64,000 nt of DNA from an uncultured Jannaschia sp. (GCF_947494025.1 NZ_CANLTQ010000003.1:192069-256068); one strand, 5' to 3'; counted from the first letter of the stretch, positions 16,453 through 26,097 are shown. Notes: generated by a model from the sequence alone, not told the origin. A program made the numbers and translations.

Positions 16453-18503
16453 TCCTCATCGCCGACTGGTCCGCCGCGGCGGTGCCGTCCCCGGCGCGGC
16501 CCTCGCGGGACGCGATCTGGGTCTGCGCGGAGGAGGGCGGGACCGAGACCACCGAGTATTTCCGGACGCGGGCGGCGGCGCTGGACTGGATCGACCGCCA
16601 GCTCGATCGTGGCCTCCGCACGCTTCTGTGCTTCGATTTCGCGCTCGGCATGCCGCCGGGCGTGGCGGAACGTCTGACCGGGCGGGCCGAGGCGTTGGCG
16701 CTCTGGGACTGGCTCGCGGAGCGGATCGAGGACGCGCCGGACAACCGGAACAACCGCTTCGTGGTGGCCGCGGAGATGAACCGCGCCTTTCCGGGACTCG
16801 GCCCGTTCTGGGGGCGGCCCGCACGGCTCGACCTGCCGGACGTGCCGGAGCGAGGGTCGGACAGGGCCGATCATGGCGTGCCGGCGCATCGGCATGTCGA
16901 CGGGCTCGCCCGGGGGGCGCAGTCGCCGCTCAAGCTCTACACGACGGGTTCGGTCGGATCGCAGAGTCTCATGGGGATGGCCGCGCTCGCCCGCCTGCGC
17001 CGTCGCCCCGACCTTGTTGTCTGGCCGCAGGAGACGGGGTTCGTCCTGCCCGATGCGCGGATCGTGCTGGCCGAGATCTATCCCTCGCTCTGGCCGCCCG
17101 TTCCGGCGGAGATCCGCGACGAGGGGCAGGTGATCGCGACGGCCCGCGTCCTGCGCGCGGCTTCGGCCGAATGGTTCACCGCGCCCGCCCGGCATCCTGA
17201 CGCGGCGCGCCTTGCGGTGGAGGAGGGGTGGATCCTCGGGATCGGGCCGGACGGGCCATATCCGGCCCCCGCGGCGCCGCGCATGGCCTCGGACTGCTTC
17301 GCCCTGCCGCCGGGCGTGCGCTGGACGCCGGTGGACACGGCGCTCGCGACGCTGCGCGGGGCGAGCGAGGTCGTGACCGGCGTCGAGCACGTGGACATCC
17401 GAGCGGCGACGGGCCGCATCCTCGCCGAGGACGTCGCCGCCCGCCGCGCGAACCCGCCCGACGCCAACGCGGCGGTGGACGGCTGGGGTTTCGCGCATGC
17501 CACGCTCGCGGAGGGGCCGATCCCGATTGTGAACGGTCGCGCCGCGGCGGGGCGACCCTACCCGCACGCGGTCCCGCCCGGACACACGATCCGCATCCTG
17601 ACCGGCGCGGCGCTTCCCCGAGGTGTGGACACGGTCGCGTTGCAGGAGGATGCGGAGGCGGGCGAGGCGGGCCTCGTGCTGCGGGCGGTGCCGAAGGCGG
17701 GCGCCAACGCGCGCGCGGCGGGGGAAGACGTCGCGGCGGGCGCCCCGGTCCTCGCGCGGGGCACGATCCTGCGGCCCGGCGACGTGGGCTTCGCCATCGC
17801 GGCGGGGCACGGCACCTTGCCGGTGCGGACGCGCCTCCGGGTCGGCGTGCTTTCGACCGGCGACGAGATCGTGGCGCCGGGCGCGGGGGGTGGCATTCCG
17901 GACGTGAACCGGCCGATGCTTCTCGCCATGCTCGCGGGCTGGGGGCTGGAGGCGGTCGATCTGGGCCACGCGCCCGACGATGCGGAAACGCTCGCCGCGA
18001 CGCTCGACGGGGCGGCGACCGACGCGATCCTGACCTCGGGCGGGGCCTCCGCGGGCGACGAAGATCACCTGTCGCGTCTGCTGCGCATGCGGGGGGACGT
18101 GCATCACTGGCGGATCGCGGTGAAGCCGGGGCGGCCGCTGGCGCTCGGGCTTTGGCGGGGCGTGCCGGTCTTCGGCCTGCCGGGGAACCCTGTCGCGGCC
18201 TTCACCTGCGCGGCCTGGTTCGCCCGGCCCGCGCTCCTCAAGATGGCGGGCGCGGGCTGGCGGGAACCGATGGGGCTCACCGTTCCGGCGGCCTTCCTCA
18301 AGCGCAAGAAGGCCGGACGGCGGGAGCTTCTGCGCGCGCGCTTGCGGGACAGGACGGCGGAGGTGTTCCACTCGGAAGGGTCGGGCCTCGTCTCCGGCCT
18401 TTCCTGGGCGGAGGGGTTCGTGGACCTCCCGGACGACGTCACGCGCGTCGAGCCGGGTGATCCGGTACGCTACGTGTCGTTCGCGGAGTTGGGGATCGGC
18501 TGA
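16440..18503 (+). CDS. moeA: fusion of a DUF429-like domain with molybdopterin molybdotransferase MoeA
   Basis: 687 residues, against roughly 400 for ordinary MoeA. Residues 1–290 form a separate domain with 'LIADWSAA' (6–13), 'LLCFDFALGMP' (62–72) and 'AEIYPSLW' (211–218). These resemble the acidic motifs of RNase H-fold DUF429 proteins; its role is unknown. From about 295 the protein is MoeA, which inserts molybdate into adenylated molybdopterin: 'AAVDGWGF' (345–351), 'LTGAALPRGVDTVALQED', 'LSTGDEIV', 'LTSGGASAGDEDHL' and 'GLPGNPVAAF'. It overlaps mobB by 13 nt. I see no frameshift, so the fusion is genuine in this sequence. Confidence 0.88.
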   Translation: MFELILIADWSAAAVPSPARPSRDAIWVCAEEGGTETTEYFRTRAAALDWIDRQLDRGLRTLLCFDFALGMPPGVAERLTGRAEALALWDWLAERIEDAPDNRNNRFVVAAEMNRAFPGLGPFWGRPARLDLPDVPERGSDRADHGVPAHRHVDGLARGAQSPLKLYTTGSVGSQSLMGMAALARLRRRPDLVVWPQETGFVLPDARIVLAEIYPSLWPPVPAEIRDEGQVIATARVLRAASAEWFTAPARHPDAARLAVEEGWILGIGPDGPYPAPAAPRMASDCFALPPGVRWTPVDTALATLRGASEVVTGVEHVDIRAATGRILAEDVAARRANPPDANAAVDGWGFAHATLAEGPIPIVNGRAAAGRPYPHAVPPGHTIRILTGAALPRGVDTVALQEDAEAGEAGLVLRAVPKAGANARAAGEDVAAGAPVLARGTILRPGDVGFAIAAGHGTLPVRTRLRVGVLSTGDEIVAPGAGGGIPDVNRPMLLAMLAGWGLEAVDLGHAPDDAETLAATLDGAATDAILTSGGASAGDEDHLSRLLRMRGDVHHWRIAVKPGRPLALGLWRGVPVFGLPGNPVAAFTCAAWFARPALLKMAGAGWREPMGLTVPAAFLKRKKAGRRELLRARLRDRTAEVFHSEGSGLVSGLSWAEGFVDLPDDVTRVEPGDPVRYVSFAELGIG

Positions 18504-18618
18504 TCCGCTCGCCAGTCATGCGAGCGCGGAACGCAATACCGAAAGGCTTGCCTCGGCCCGCGAGGCACGGACGAGTCTGCCCGGTATCCCGCCGGGCGAT
18601 CATCACGCATCGGTCGCT

Positions 18619-19503
18619 TCAGCGATCGATCCCGTTCGCGCGCGCCACGAAGTCCACGAGGTGCGGAACGTAATCCTCCGGCCCGTCGCCGCCGGCCTTC
18701 ACCGCCGCGTCGAAGCTGTCGCGCGCCGAGGCGCCCACCGGGTTCGCCACGCCGGTTCCCTCGGCGAAGGCGGCGAGGTAGGTCATGTCCTTCAGCGCGT
18801 TCGTCAGCGTGAACTTGTGCGCCTCGCGGTCGCCCTCCGCGGCGTAGCCCATGAAGGTCTGGTAGAACCCGCAATCCATCCGGCTGCCGCCGATCACGCT
18901 GTGGAAGGTCTGGATGCCGAGCCCCGACTTCTCCGCGAGCGCCAGCGCCTCGGCATAGATCGCCGCGTAGCCAAGCGAGACGAAGTTGTTCAGAAGCTTC
19001 ATCTTGTGGCCCGCGCCGGGCTCGCCGACGCGCCGGATCGTCTTGGCCCAGGTCTGAAGCACAGGCTCGATCCGGGCGAAGACGGCTTCCGTCGCCCCGA
19101 CCATCGCGGTGAGCTCGCCCGCCTCCGCCTGCACCGGCGTGCCGCCGAGCGGGGCGTCGGCCATCGCGAAGCCGCGTTCGGCAAGCCGGGCGGCCAGCGC
19201 CTCGGTCGAGACGGGATTGGAGGTGGAGCAGTCCACGACGATCGCGCCCTCCGGCAGATGGTCGATCAGGCCGTCCACGATCGCCTCCACCTGCGGGGAG
19301 CCGGGCGCGCAGATATGCACGATGTCGGAGGCGCGGGCGAGCGCGGCGAGGTCGGCAGCCTCCTCGGCACCTTTCGCGACCAGGTCCTCGACAGGCGTGC
19401 GATTGCTGTGCGCGATCACCGTCAGCGGATGGCCCGCCGCGAGGATGTTCGCGGCCATGCCATGCCCCATGAGGCCCACGCCGACGAAGCCGATCCGTTC
19501 CAT
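18619..19503 (-). CDS. NAD(P)-dependent beta-hydroxyacid dehydrogenase (3-hydroxyisobutyrate dehydrogenase-like)
   Basis: 294 residues from the ATG at 19503, which follows a GGGAGA ribosome-binding site. The N-terminal dinucleotide loop is GFVGVGLMGHGMA (about 5–17). The substrate loop 'DAPLGGTPVQAEAGELT' (about 117–133) and the catalytic-lysine motif 'GAGHKMKLLNNF' (about 164–175) are those of the 3-hydroxyisobutyrate / tartronate-semialdehyde / glyoxylate reductase family. The exact substrate is not clear. It is read toward moeA and stands downstream of irr on the same strand. Confidence 0.88.
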   Translation of the reverse strand: MERIGFVGVGLMGHGMAANILAAGHPLTVIAHSNRTPVEDLVAKGAEEAADLAALARASDIVHICAPGSPQVEAIVDGLIDHLPEGAIVVDCSTSNPVSTEALAARLAERGFAMADAPLGGTPVQAEAGELTAMVGATEAVFARIEPVLQTWAKTIRRVGEPGAGHKMKLLNNFVSLGYAAIYAEALALAEKSGLGIQTFHSVIGGSRMDCGFYQTFMGYAAEGDREAHKFTLTNALKDMTYLAAFAEGTGVANPVGASARDSFDAAVKAGGDGPEDYVPHLVDFVARANGIDR

Positions 19504-19572
19504 GCCGTCTCTCCCTGATTGGTCGGCCTTGCGTCGCATGACCCGCCGGGCATGTCGAGCGGAGGGGAGAGC

Positions 19573-19998
19573 CTAGGCCTTGGGACGGAGGCGGATCACA
19601 ACGTCGATCTTGGCGATCTCCGTCCCCTCGGGCGCGTCGGGCAGGTTCACGATCTCTATCGGCTGGGTTCCGGCGTCCGTCAGGCGGGCGCCGTCCTCCC
19701 AGTAGAAATGGGGGTGATCGTCGAGCCGGGTATCGAAGTAGCTCCCGGTTCCGTCGACCGTGATCTCCTGCACGAGGCCGGCCTCGCTGAAGGCGCGCAG
19801 CGTGTTGTAGACCGTTGCGAGGGAGACCTTGTCGCCGCTGCGCCGGGCCGCGTCGTGCAGCCATTCCGCCGTCACGTGCCGGTCGCGCCCGTCGCCCACC
19901 AGAAGGTCGGCAAGAAGCAGCCTCTGGCGCGTTGGCCGGAGGTTGGCGCGGGCGAGCCATGCTTCGCCACGGGTATTGTGCGGATCGGTCCTGGGCAT
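19573..19998 (-). CDS. irr: iron response regulator Irr (Fur family)
   Basis: 141 residues. Irr is a Fur-family regulator of alphaproteobacteria that reads haem status and controls iron and haem genes. The winged-helix part is clear ('LRPTRQRLLLADLL' near 20–33; 'VSLATVYNTLRAFSEAGLVQE' near 58–78), followed by the 'DDHPHFYWEDG' stretch. The C-terminus lacks the Cys pairs of zinc-binding Fur and instead has 'IVNLPDAPEGTEIAKIDVVIRLR', as in other Irr proteins. It is divergent from fabA, a pairing common in Rhodobacteraceae. Confidence 0.92.
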   Translation of the reverse strand: MPRTDPHNTRGEAWLARANLRPTRQRLLLADLLVGDGRDRHVTAEWLHDAARRSGDKVSLATVYNTLRAFSEAGLVQEITVDGTGSYFDTRLDDHPHFYWEDGARLTDAGTQPIEIVNLPDAPEGTEIAKIDVVIRLRPKA

Positions 19999-20144
19999 CG
20001 CAGCTAATATAGGGGTCGGGGGGCGGCGTTTTCAAACACAATCGCAAAACCAGACCGTTTCACCACGGCGAGCCCCCGTTGCGCAGGGTTGCGACGCCGA
20101 AACCTCGGGTGATAGAGGAGCGACACTGTCGCCGAGGGGGAAAC

Positions 20145-20654
20145 ATGGCCGAATATCCGACCTATTTCGACCGGGACGCCCTTTTGCGGTGTGCCCGCGG
20201 TGAATTGTTCGGGCCGGGAAACGCGCAGCTCCCCGAACCGCCGATGCTGATGATGGACCGCATCACCGATATCTCGGCCGATGCGGGGTTGCACGGCAAG
20301 GGGCATGTCGTCGCGGAGTTCGACATCACGCCCGATCTGTGGTTCTTCGACTGCCACTTTCCGGGCAACCCGATCATGCCCGGCTGCCTCGGCCTCGATG
20401 GGCTTTGGCAGCTGACCGGCTTCAACCTGGGCTGGCGCGGCTGGCAGGGGCGCGGCTACGCGCTCGGCGTGGGCGAGGTGAAGCTCACCGGCATGGTCCG
20501 GCCCGAGCGCAAGATGCTGACCTATTACGTCGACTTCACCAAGGCCGTGCAGACGCGGAGGCTGACGATGGGCGTGGCCGACGGGCGGGTGGAGGCGGAC
20601 GGCGAAGAGATCTACGTCGTCCGGGACATGAAGGTCGCGCTTTCCGAGACCTGA
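20145..20654 (+). CDS. fabA: 3-hydroxydecanoyl-[acyl-carrier-protein] dehydratase/isomerase FabA
   Basis: 169 residues. Dehydrates 3-hydroxydecanoyl-ACP and isomerises the product to the cis-3 form, the entry to unsaturated fatty acids. Active-site residues are in place: His71 ([12 protein letters not shown]) and Asp85 (LGLDGLWQ). I chose the ATG at 20145, preceded by GAGGGGG, over the earlier in-frame ATG at 20079 because the protein then has the standard N-terminus and length. It opens the fabA–fabB–fabI operon, divergent from irr. Confidence 0.96.
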   Translation: MAEYPTYFDRDALLRCARGELFGPGNAQLPEPPMLMMDRITDISADAGLHGKGHVVAEFDITPDLWFFDCHFPGNPIMPGCLGLDGLWQLTGFNLGWRGWQGRGYALGVGEVKLTGMVRPERKMLTYYVDFTKAVQTRRLTMGVADGRVEADGEEIYVVRDMKVALSET

Positions 20655-20671
20655 TCGAAAGGGAACAGGCC

Positions 20672-21904
20672 ATGCTTCGACGCGTCGTCATAACTGGAAT
20701 CGGGATCGTCTCGCCGATCGGGAACACCCCGGCGGAGGTCGAGGCCTCGCTGCGCGCCGGCAGATCCGGCATCACCTTCTCCGAGAGCTATGCCGAGCAC
20801 GGCTTCCGCTCCTGCGTCCACGGTGTCCCCGACATCGTGCTCGAGGACCATATCGACAAGCGGCAGCTGCGCTTCATGGGGCCGGGCGCGGGCTATAACT
20901 ACATCGCGATGGAACGCGCCATCGCCGATGCCGGGCTTGGGAAGGACGAGGTTTCCAACGAGCGCACGGGCCTCGTGATGGGCTCCGGCGGGCCCAGCAC
21001 GTCGAACTTCCTCACCGCGTTCAATACCGTGATCGAGAAGGGCAGCCCGAAGCGGATGGGGCCCTTCATGGTGACGCGCTGCATGTCCTCGACGAACTCC
21101 GCCTGCCTTGCCACGCCGTTCGAGATCAAGGGGGTGAACTATTCCATCACCTCGGCCTGCACGACCTCGCTGCATTGCATGGGCAATGGTGTGGAGCAGA
21201 TCCAGTTCGGCAAACAGGACATCGTTTTCGCCGGCGGCGGCGAGGAGGTGGACTGGACGCTGAGCTGCCTGTTCGACGCGATGGGTGCGATGTCGTCGAA
21301 ATACAACGACACGCCCGAGCGCGCCTCCCGCCCCTTCGACGCCGCCCGGGACGGGTTCGTGATCGCCGGCGGCGCGGGCGTCGTCGTGCTGGAAGAACGG
21401 GACCGGGCGATCGCGCGCGGCGCCACGATCTACGGCGAGGTGACGGGCTACGGCGCGACGTCGGACGGGTCCGACATGGTGGCCCCCTCGGGCGAGGGCG
21501 GTGAGCGGGCCATGCGCCTCGCCCTGAGCCAGATGCCCGAAGGCCGCCGGATCGACTACATCAACGCGCACGGCACCTCGACCCCGGTGGGCGACGTGAG
21601 GGAGATCGCCGCGGTGCGTAACATTTTCGGCCGGGGCAGCACCCCTCCGGTCACCTCCACGAAGTCGATGACCGGCCACTCGCTCGGCGCGGCGGGCGTG
21701 CAGGAGGCCATCTATTCGATGCTGATGATGAACAAGGGATTCATCGCGCCGTCGATCAACGTGACGGATCTCGACCCGGATCTCGAATCCGGGGAGATCG
21801 TCACCGAATTGCGGGACGACGTCGAGATCGACTCGATCCTGTCGAACTCCTTCGGGTTCGGCGGCACGAACGGCACCGTCATCATCTCGAAGCATCTGGA
21901 GTAG
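20672..21904 (+). CDS. fabB: beta-ketoacyl-[acyl-carrier-protein] synthase I FabB
   Basis: 410 residues. Extends acyl-ACP chains, including the cis-3-decenoyl product of FabA. The Cys-His-His triad is visible: Cys163 in [11 protein letters not shown], a His at about 299 ([11 protein letters not shown]) and a His at about 334 ([12 protein letters not shown]). It begins 17 nt after fabA and is followed by fabI after 4 nt. Confidence 0.97.
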   Translation: MLRRVVITGIGIVSPIGNTPAEVEASLRAGRSGITFSESYAEHGFRSCVHGVPDIVLEDHIDKRQLRFMGPGAGYNYIAMERAIADAGLGKDEVSNERTGLVMGSGGPSTSNFLTAFNTVIEKGSPKRMGPFMVTRCMSSTNSACLATPFEIKGVNYSITSACTTSLHCMGNGVEQIQFGKQDIVFAGGGEEVDWTLSCLFDAMGAMSSKYNDTPERASRPFDAARDGFVIAGGAGVVVLEERDRAIARGATIYGEVTGYGATSDGSDMVAPSGEGGERAMRLALSQMPEGRRIDYINAHGTSTPVGDVREIAAVRNIFGRGSTPPVTSTKSMTGHSLGAAGVQEAIYSMLMMNKGFIAPSINVTDLDPDLESGEIVTELRDDVEIDSILSNSFGFGGTNGTVIISKHLE

Positions 21905-21908
21905 GTTC

Positions 21909-22691
21909 ATGGGATTGATGGATGGGAAGCGCGCGCTCGTGATGGGGGTCGCGAACGATCACTCCATCGCCTGGGGAATCGCACGGGTGTTGGCGGCCGA
22001 GGGATGCGAGCTGGCCTTCACCTATCAGGGCGAGGCGTTCGGCAAGCGCGTGCGCCCCCTCGCGGCGAGTCTCGGCTCCGACACGCTGCTCGACGTCGAC
22101 GTGACCGACGATGCCTCCCTCGACGCGGCCTTCGAGACGCTGACCGAGCAGGGGGGGCTCGACGTGATCGTCCATGCCATCGCCTATTCCAACAAGTCCG
22201 AGCTGACCGGCCGCTTCGTCAACACGAGCCGGGCGAACTTCAAGCACTCGCTCGACATTTCCTGCTACTCGCTGATCGAGATCGCGCGCCGCGCCGCGCC
22301 GCTGATGACGAATGGCGGCACCATCCTGACGCTGACCTTCGACGGCTCGCAGCGGGTCATGCCGCATTACAACGTGATGGGCGTCGCCAAGGCCGCGCTG
22401 GAGGCGACGGTGCGCTACCTCGCCGCGGATCTCGGGCCCGACGGCATTCGCGTGAACGCGATCTCGCCCGGCCCGATGAAGACGCTGGCAGGCTCGGCCA
22501 TCGGCGGCGCGCGGCGGACGTTCAAGCATGCCGAGGCCAACGCGCCCTTGCGTGCCAACGCGACGCTTTCGGCCGTGGGCGGCACGGCGCTCTATCTCGC
22601 CTCCGAGCATGGCGCATGCACGACAGGCGAGATCGTCCACGTGGACGGCGGATTCCACGTCATGGGGATGCCGCGGCCGGACAATCTCTGA
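21909..22691 (+). CDS. fabI: enoyl-[acyl-carrier-protein] reductase FabI (NADH)
   Basis: 260 residues. Catalyses the last reduction of each fatty-acid elongation cycle. The family signature Y-x6-K is Tyr154/Lys161 (HYNVMGVAKAAL), and the N-terminal 'VMGVANDHSIAWGIA' is the FabI form of the dinucleotide loop. It is the third gene of the fabA–fabB–fabI operon. FabI is the target of triclosan-type inhibitors in other bacteria. Confidence 0.96.
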   Translation: MGLMDGKRALVMGVANDHSIAWGIARVLAAEGCELAFTYQGEAFGKRVRPLAASLGSDTLLDVDVTDDASLDAAFETLTEQGGLDVIVHAIAYSNKSELTGRFVNTSRANFKHSLDISCYSLIEIARRAAPLMTNGGTILTLTFDGSQRVMPHYNVMGVAKAALEATVRYLAADLGPDGIRVNAISPGPMKTLAGSAIGGARRTFKHAEANAPLRANATLSAVGGTALYLASEHGACTTGEIVHVDGGFHVMGMPRPDNL

Positions 22692-22806
22692 CCGGGCCCC
22701 GGCGACATCGACAAATCGACGAAAAGTCTTGCCGATTCCGCCGCATTCTCGCCATTCCGGCGGGCGACCCCGTCCGTGAGCCACGCCCGAGCGAGCGGAC
22801 CCGTCG

Positions 22807-23004
22807 ATGCCCAGACCGAGACCCCTTCCGATCGATGCCCAGGGCGCGTTCTGCCTCGACTGGCTCGTGCTGACGATCTGCCTCGTCCTGACGTCGCTCG
22901 CGGTGATCGCGCACGGGCCGCCGCGCATCCTCGACGCCACGGCGCGGGTGGCGGAATGCGGAGGGCTGCATTCCTGCGAGCTTGTCCGCGCCGCCCTCGA
23001 CTAG
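22807..23004 (+). CDS. small single-span membrane protein, hypothetical
   Basis: 65 residues. One clear membrane helix (LDWLVLTICLVLTSLAVIAH, about 17–36) followed by a short tail with two Cys (ECGGLHSCELVRAALD). No family recognised. It stands alone between fabI and the HAD enzyme, with only a weak ribosome-binding site, so it may be a real small inner-membrane protein or a chance frame. Codon use favours the former. Confidence 0.5.
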   Translation: MPRPRPLPIDAQGAFCLDWLVLTICLVLTSLAVIAHGPPRILDATARVAECGGLHSCELVRAALD

Positions 23005-23053
23005 CGCCGATGGCCATGTCAGGGTCCGTCCGATCCGACGCGAGGGAGTGGAC

Positions 23054-23743
23054 GTGACCATCAATACCTGCATCTTCGATGCCTATGGCACGCTCTTCGA
23101 CGTTTCCGCCGCCGCCCGGGCCGCGGCCGAGGAGGGCGCGGTCCCGGCACTTGCGGAGAACTGGCGCAAGGTCGCCGCGGACTGGCGCGAACGGCAGCTT
23201 CAATACACCTGGATCCGCGCGATCACCGGGGAGCATGCGGATTTCTGGAAGGTCACGACCGATGCGCTGGACTACGCGCTCGACGCTTCGGACCTCGGCG
23301 GGGACGACGCGCTGCGCGACCGCCTGTGCGCGCTCTACATGGATCTCGCCGCCTATGAGGAGGTGCCGGACACGCTCGTGGCCTTGAAGGATGCGGGGCT
23401 CGCGACCGGCATCCTGTCGAACGGCACGCCCGAAATGCTCCAATCGGCGGCCAGGTCGGCGGGGATCACGCGGCTGCTCGACCACGTGCTGTCGGTGGAA
23501 TCGGTCGGAATCTACAAACCGTCCTTCAAGGTCTACGATCTCGTGAACCGGGCCTTCGACTGCGAGAAGGACAACGTCCTCTTTGTCTCGTCGAATGGCT
23601 GGGACGTGGCGGCGGCCGCAGGATACGGGTTCCGCACCGCCTGGGTGAACCGTGCCGGGCTGCCGATGGACCGGCTGCCTTGGCGGCCGGACGACGTGAT
23701 CGAGGATCTGAACGGGGTCCCCGCGCTCGCGGGAGCGGCCTGA
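23054..23743 (+). CDS. haloacid dehalogenase type II, HAD superfamily
   Basis: 229 residues from a GTG behind GGGAG. HAD motifs in order: nucleophile Asp9 in FDAYGTLFD, 'GILSNGTPEM' (motif II), 'VGIYKPSFKVYDL' (Lys, motif III) and 'LFVSSNGWDVAAAAGYGF' (motif IV, SSNGWD being the dehalogenase form). Members hydrolyse 2-haloalkanoates such as L-2-haloacids; the real substrate here is untested. Its stop abuts the start of the next gene. Confidence 0.9.
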   Translation: MTINTCIFDAYGTLFDVSAAARAAAEEGAVPALAENWRKVAADWRERQLQYTWIRAITGEHADFWKVTTDALDYALDASDLGGDDALRDRLCALYMDLAAYEEVPDTLVALKDAGLATGILSNGTPEMLQSAARSAGITRLLDHVLSVESVGIYKPSFKVYDLVNRAFDCEKDNVLFVSSNGWDVAAAAGYGFRTAWVNRAGLPMDRLPWRPDDVIEDLNGVPALAGAA

Positions 23744-24568
23744 ATGCCCGAGTTCCGGACGTCCGACAATCTCCGGCTCTGGTACGAGGATCAGGGCGAC
23801 GGCCCGCCGCTCCTGTGCCTGAGCGGGCTCACCCGGAACTCCACCGATTTCGACTACGTGCTCCCCTATCTCGTCGGAGAGCATCGGGTGATCCGGCTGG
23901 ACTACCGGGGCCGGGGCAAGTCGCAGCGGGCCCCGGACTGGCAGACCTACAACATCCCGACCGAGGCGCGGGACGCGGTGGAGCTGCTCGACCATCTGGG
24001 CCTTGACCGGGTGCCGATCCTCGGCACCTCGCGCGGCGGACTGATCGGAATGGCGCTGGCGCTGACCGCGAAGGCGCGGCTGGGCGGGCTCTGCCTCGTC
24101 GATATCGGCCCGGAGATTTCCGAGGCGGGGATGGAGGCGATCCGCGGCTATGTCGGGCTCGACCCGAAGGCCGTGACGCTGGGCGAGGCCGTGGCCGGAC
24201 GCGCCGCGCTGATGGCCGGGTTCGAGGACGTTCCCGAGAGCCGCTGGCGCGAGGAGGTCGAGAAGCATTACCGCGAGACGGATGACGGCCTTGCCATCAA
24301 CTATGACGCCAAGCTGCGCGACGCGGTGCTGGCGGCGGGCGAGGGGGCGTCGCCCGACCTCTGGCCCCTCTTCGACGCGCTGGCTGGCCTGCCGCTCGCC
24401 TGCATCCGGGGCGCGAACTCGGACCTGCTCACGCCCGAGACGCTGTCCGAGATGCGGCGGCGGCGGCCCGACATGATCGTAGCGGAGGTGCCGGGTCGCG
24501 GTCACGTTCCGTTCCTTGACGAACCCGAATCGCTGGAGGCGCTGAACGAATGGACGATGCTGCTCTGA
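23744..24568 (+). CDS. alpha/beta hydrolase
   Basis: 274 residues with the canonical fold: oxyanion region 'LSGLTRNSTDFDYV', nucleophile elbow GTSRGG with Ser96, and the catalytic His in 'GRGHVPFLDEPE' near residue 253. 'RVIRLDYRGRGKS' is typical of the esterase/lactonase branch. The substrate is unknown. It abuts the dehalogenase and overlaps the dehydratase gene by 19 nt, so the three are probably one operon. Confidence 0.9.
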   Translation: MPEFRTSDNLRLWYEDQGDGPPLLCLSGLTRNSTDFDYVLPYLVGEHRVIRLDYRGRGKSQRAPDWQTYNIPTEARDAVELLDHLGLDRVPILGTSRGGLIGMALALTAKARLGGLCLVDIGPEISEAGMEAIRGYVGLDPKAVTLGEAVAGRAALMAGFEDVPESRWREEVEKHYRETDDGLAINYDAKLRDAVLAAGEGASPDLWPLFDALAGLPLACIRGANSDLLTPETLSEMRRRRPDMIVAEVPGRGHVPFLDEPESLEALNEWTMLL

Positions 24569-25500
24569 CGGACGCGGTCACCCGCGCCGATATCGAGGCC
24601 GCGGCCCGGCGGATCGCGGGACACGCGATACGCACGCCGCTCCTGAACGCGCCGTCGCTCGATGCAGCGATGGGGCGGCGGATCTTCGTCAAGGCGGAAT
24701 GCCTGCAGAAGACCGGCAGCTTCAAGTTCCGCGGCGCCTTCAACGCGATCTCGCTGGGCACGGGCGGCGTGGTCGCGTACTCGTCCGGCAATCACGCGCA
24801 GGGCGTCGCCCTGGCCGCGCGCATGGCCGGGCGGCCGGCGGTGATCGTCATGCCATCGGACGCGCCCGCCGTGAAGATCGCGAACACGAAGGGCTACGGC
24901 GCGGAGGTCGTCCTCTACGACCGGGCGAACGAGAGCCGGGAGGAGATCGGGCAGGCGCTTCAGGCCGAGCGGGGGCTCGATCTCGTGAAGCCCTACGACG
25001 ATCCGCGGGTGATCGCGGGGCAGGGAACCTGCGGGCTGGAGATTGGCGAGGAGCTGCCCGACGGCGTGGAGGAGGTGCTGGTCTGCTGCGGCGGGGGCGG
25101 GCTCACCTCCGGCGTCGCGCTCGCCCTCGAAGGCCGCGCACGGGTCCGCCCGGTGGAGCCGGAGGGCTTCGACGACGTGGCGCGCTCGCTTGTCTCCGGC
25201 CGGCGGGAGGCGAACCCGAAGCTCACCGGCTCGCTCTGCGACGCGATCGTCACGCCCTCGCCGGGGGAGCTGACCTTTCCGATCCTGCAGCGCCTCTGCG
25301 GGCCGGGGCTCGTGGTGACGGACGAGGAGGCGCTGCGTGCGATGGCGCTGGCCTGGACGCATCTGCGGATCGTGGTGGAGCCGGGTGGCGCGGTCGCGCT
25401 CGCCGCGGCGCTCTTCCACCACGAGGGCGACGTGGCCGTCGTCGCCTCGGGCGGCAACGTGGACCGGGAGACCTTCGTCCGGGCACTCGCCTACGTCTGA
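24550..25500 (+). CDS. threonine/serine dehydratase, PLP-dependent (no regulatory domain)
   Basis: 316 residues, fold type II PLP enzyme. Lys59 in KTGSFKFRGAFNA is the Schiff-base lysine. 'SSGNHAQGVALAA' binds the substrate carboxylate and 'CCGGGGLTSGVAL' the cofactor phosphate; 'VVASGGNVD' is near the C-terminus. It lacks the C-terminal ACT domain of biosynthetic IlvA, so it is more likely a catabolic threonine dehydratase or a serine/hydroxyaspartate-type enzyme. It starts inside the preceding hydrolase gene. Confidence 0.87.
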   Translation: MDDAALTDAVTRADIEAAARRIAGHAIRTPLLNAPSLDAAMGRRIFVKAECLQKTGSFKFRGAFNAISLGTGGVVAYSSGNHAQGVALAARMAGRPAVIVMPSDAPAVKIANTKGYGAEVVLYDRANESREEIGQALQAERGLDLVKPYDDPRVIAGQGTCGLEIGEELPDGVEEVLVCCGGGGLTSGVALALEGRARVRPVEPEGFDDVARSLVSGRREANPKLTGSLCDAIVTPSPGELTFPILQRLCGPGLVVTDEEALRAMALAWTHLRIVVEPGGAVALAAALFHHEGDVAVVASGGNVDRETFVRALAYV

Positions 25501-25574
25501 GCGCCGCGCGTCGTCTGCGCCGGTAGAGGCGCGGGAGGCAATCCGCGATGCGTTCCGGGTAGCGAGGAGGCTGA

Positions 25575-26079
25575 GATGGAGTTCGCGCCCGCGAGCATCG
25601 CCGCCGCCGAGAACGGCGCGCAGGCGCCGTAAACCCCGCGCGAATCGCCGAAGGCCGGGCCGAAGGCGACCGTGACGAGGCCGAAATGAACAGCCGTCAT
25701 CTCCGGCCCCGGGATTACGGTCATGAAAGCGGTCGCGGCTGTCATCGCAACTGTGGCGACCCTGACGATCACCGGCCTCAGACGCAGACGCTGGAATGAC
25801 TGCGCGACCGCTATCAGGACGTAATCGAGGGAGCTCATGGTAAGCGACGTGAGCAATACAATGCTACGTTCGAACCGTCCGGAAAGCTGGCCGATCCGCG
25901 CCGAGAACAGGCATCGCGTCAGCATGTACGCTGAGGCGAGGACCCTGCTTCCGAGCGCGGCCTTGCCGAGGCCCGCGTCTTGTATTTCCTGAAGGACGGC
26001 GAGCAGGATCGGCGTGACGAGGCCGATGCCCATGGCCGCGATTCACGACGATCAGGACCGGCAGGTAAGCCATCAGCAC
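25575..26079 (-). pseudogene. decayed MFS transporter (TetA-like), frameshifted and truncated
   Basis: The start of a major-facilitator protein is readable in two frames. It begins VLMAYLPVLIVVN and resumes one frame over as MGIGLVTPILLAVLQEI at about 26033, giving the usual first helix of tetracycline-type antiporters. Next come 'LASAYMLTRCLFSARIGQL' and 'SGRFERSIVLLTSLTMSSLDYVL', which match the loop 2/3 and helix 3 pattern. The 'GxLSDRxGRRP' motif is already degraded to GQLSGRFER. After about residue 150 similarity fades, and the rest of a ~400-residue transporter is missing. It cannot make a functional protein. Confidence 0.7.
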
Positions 26080-26097
26080 GCGTCATGCCGGGGAGCG

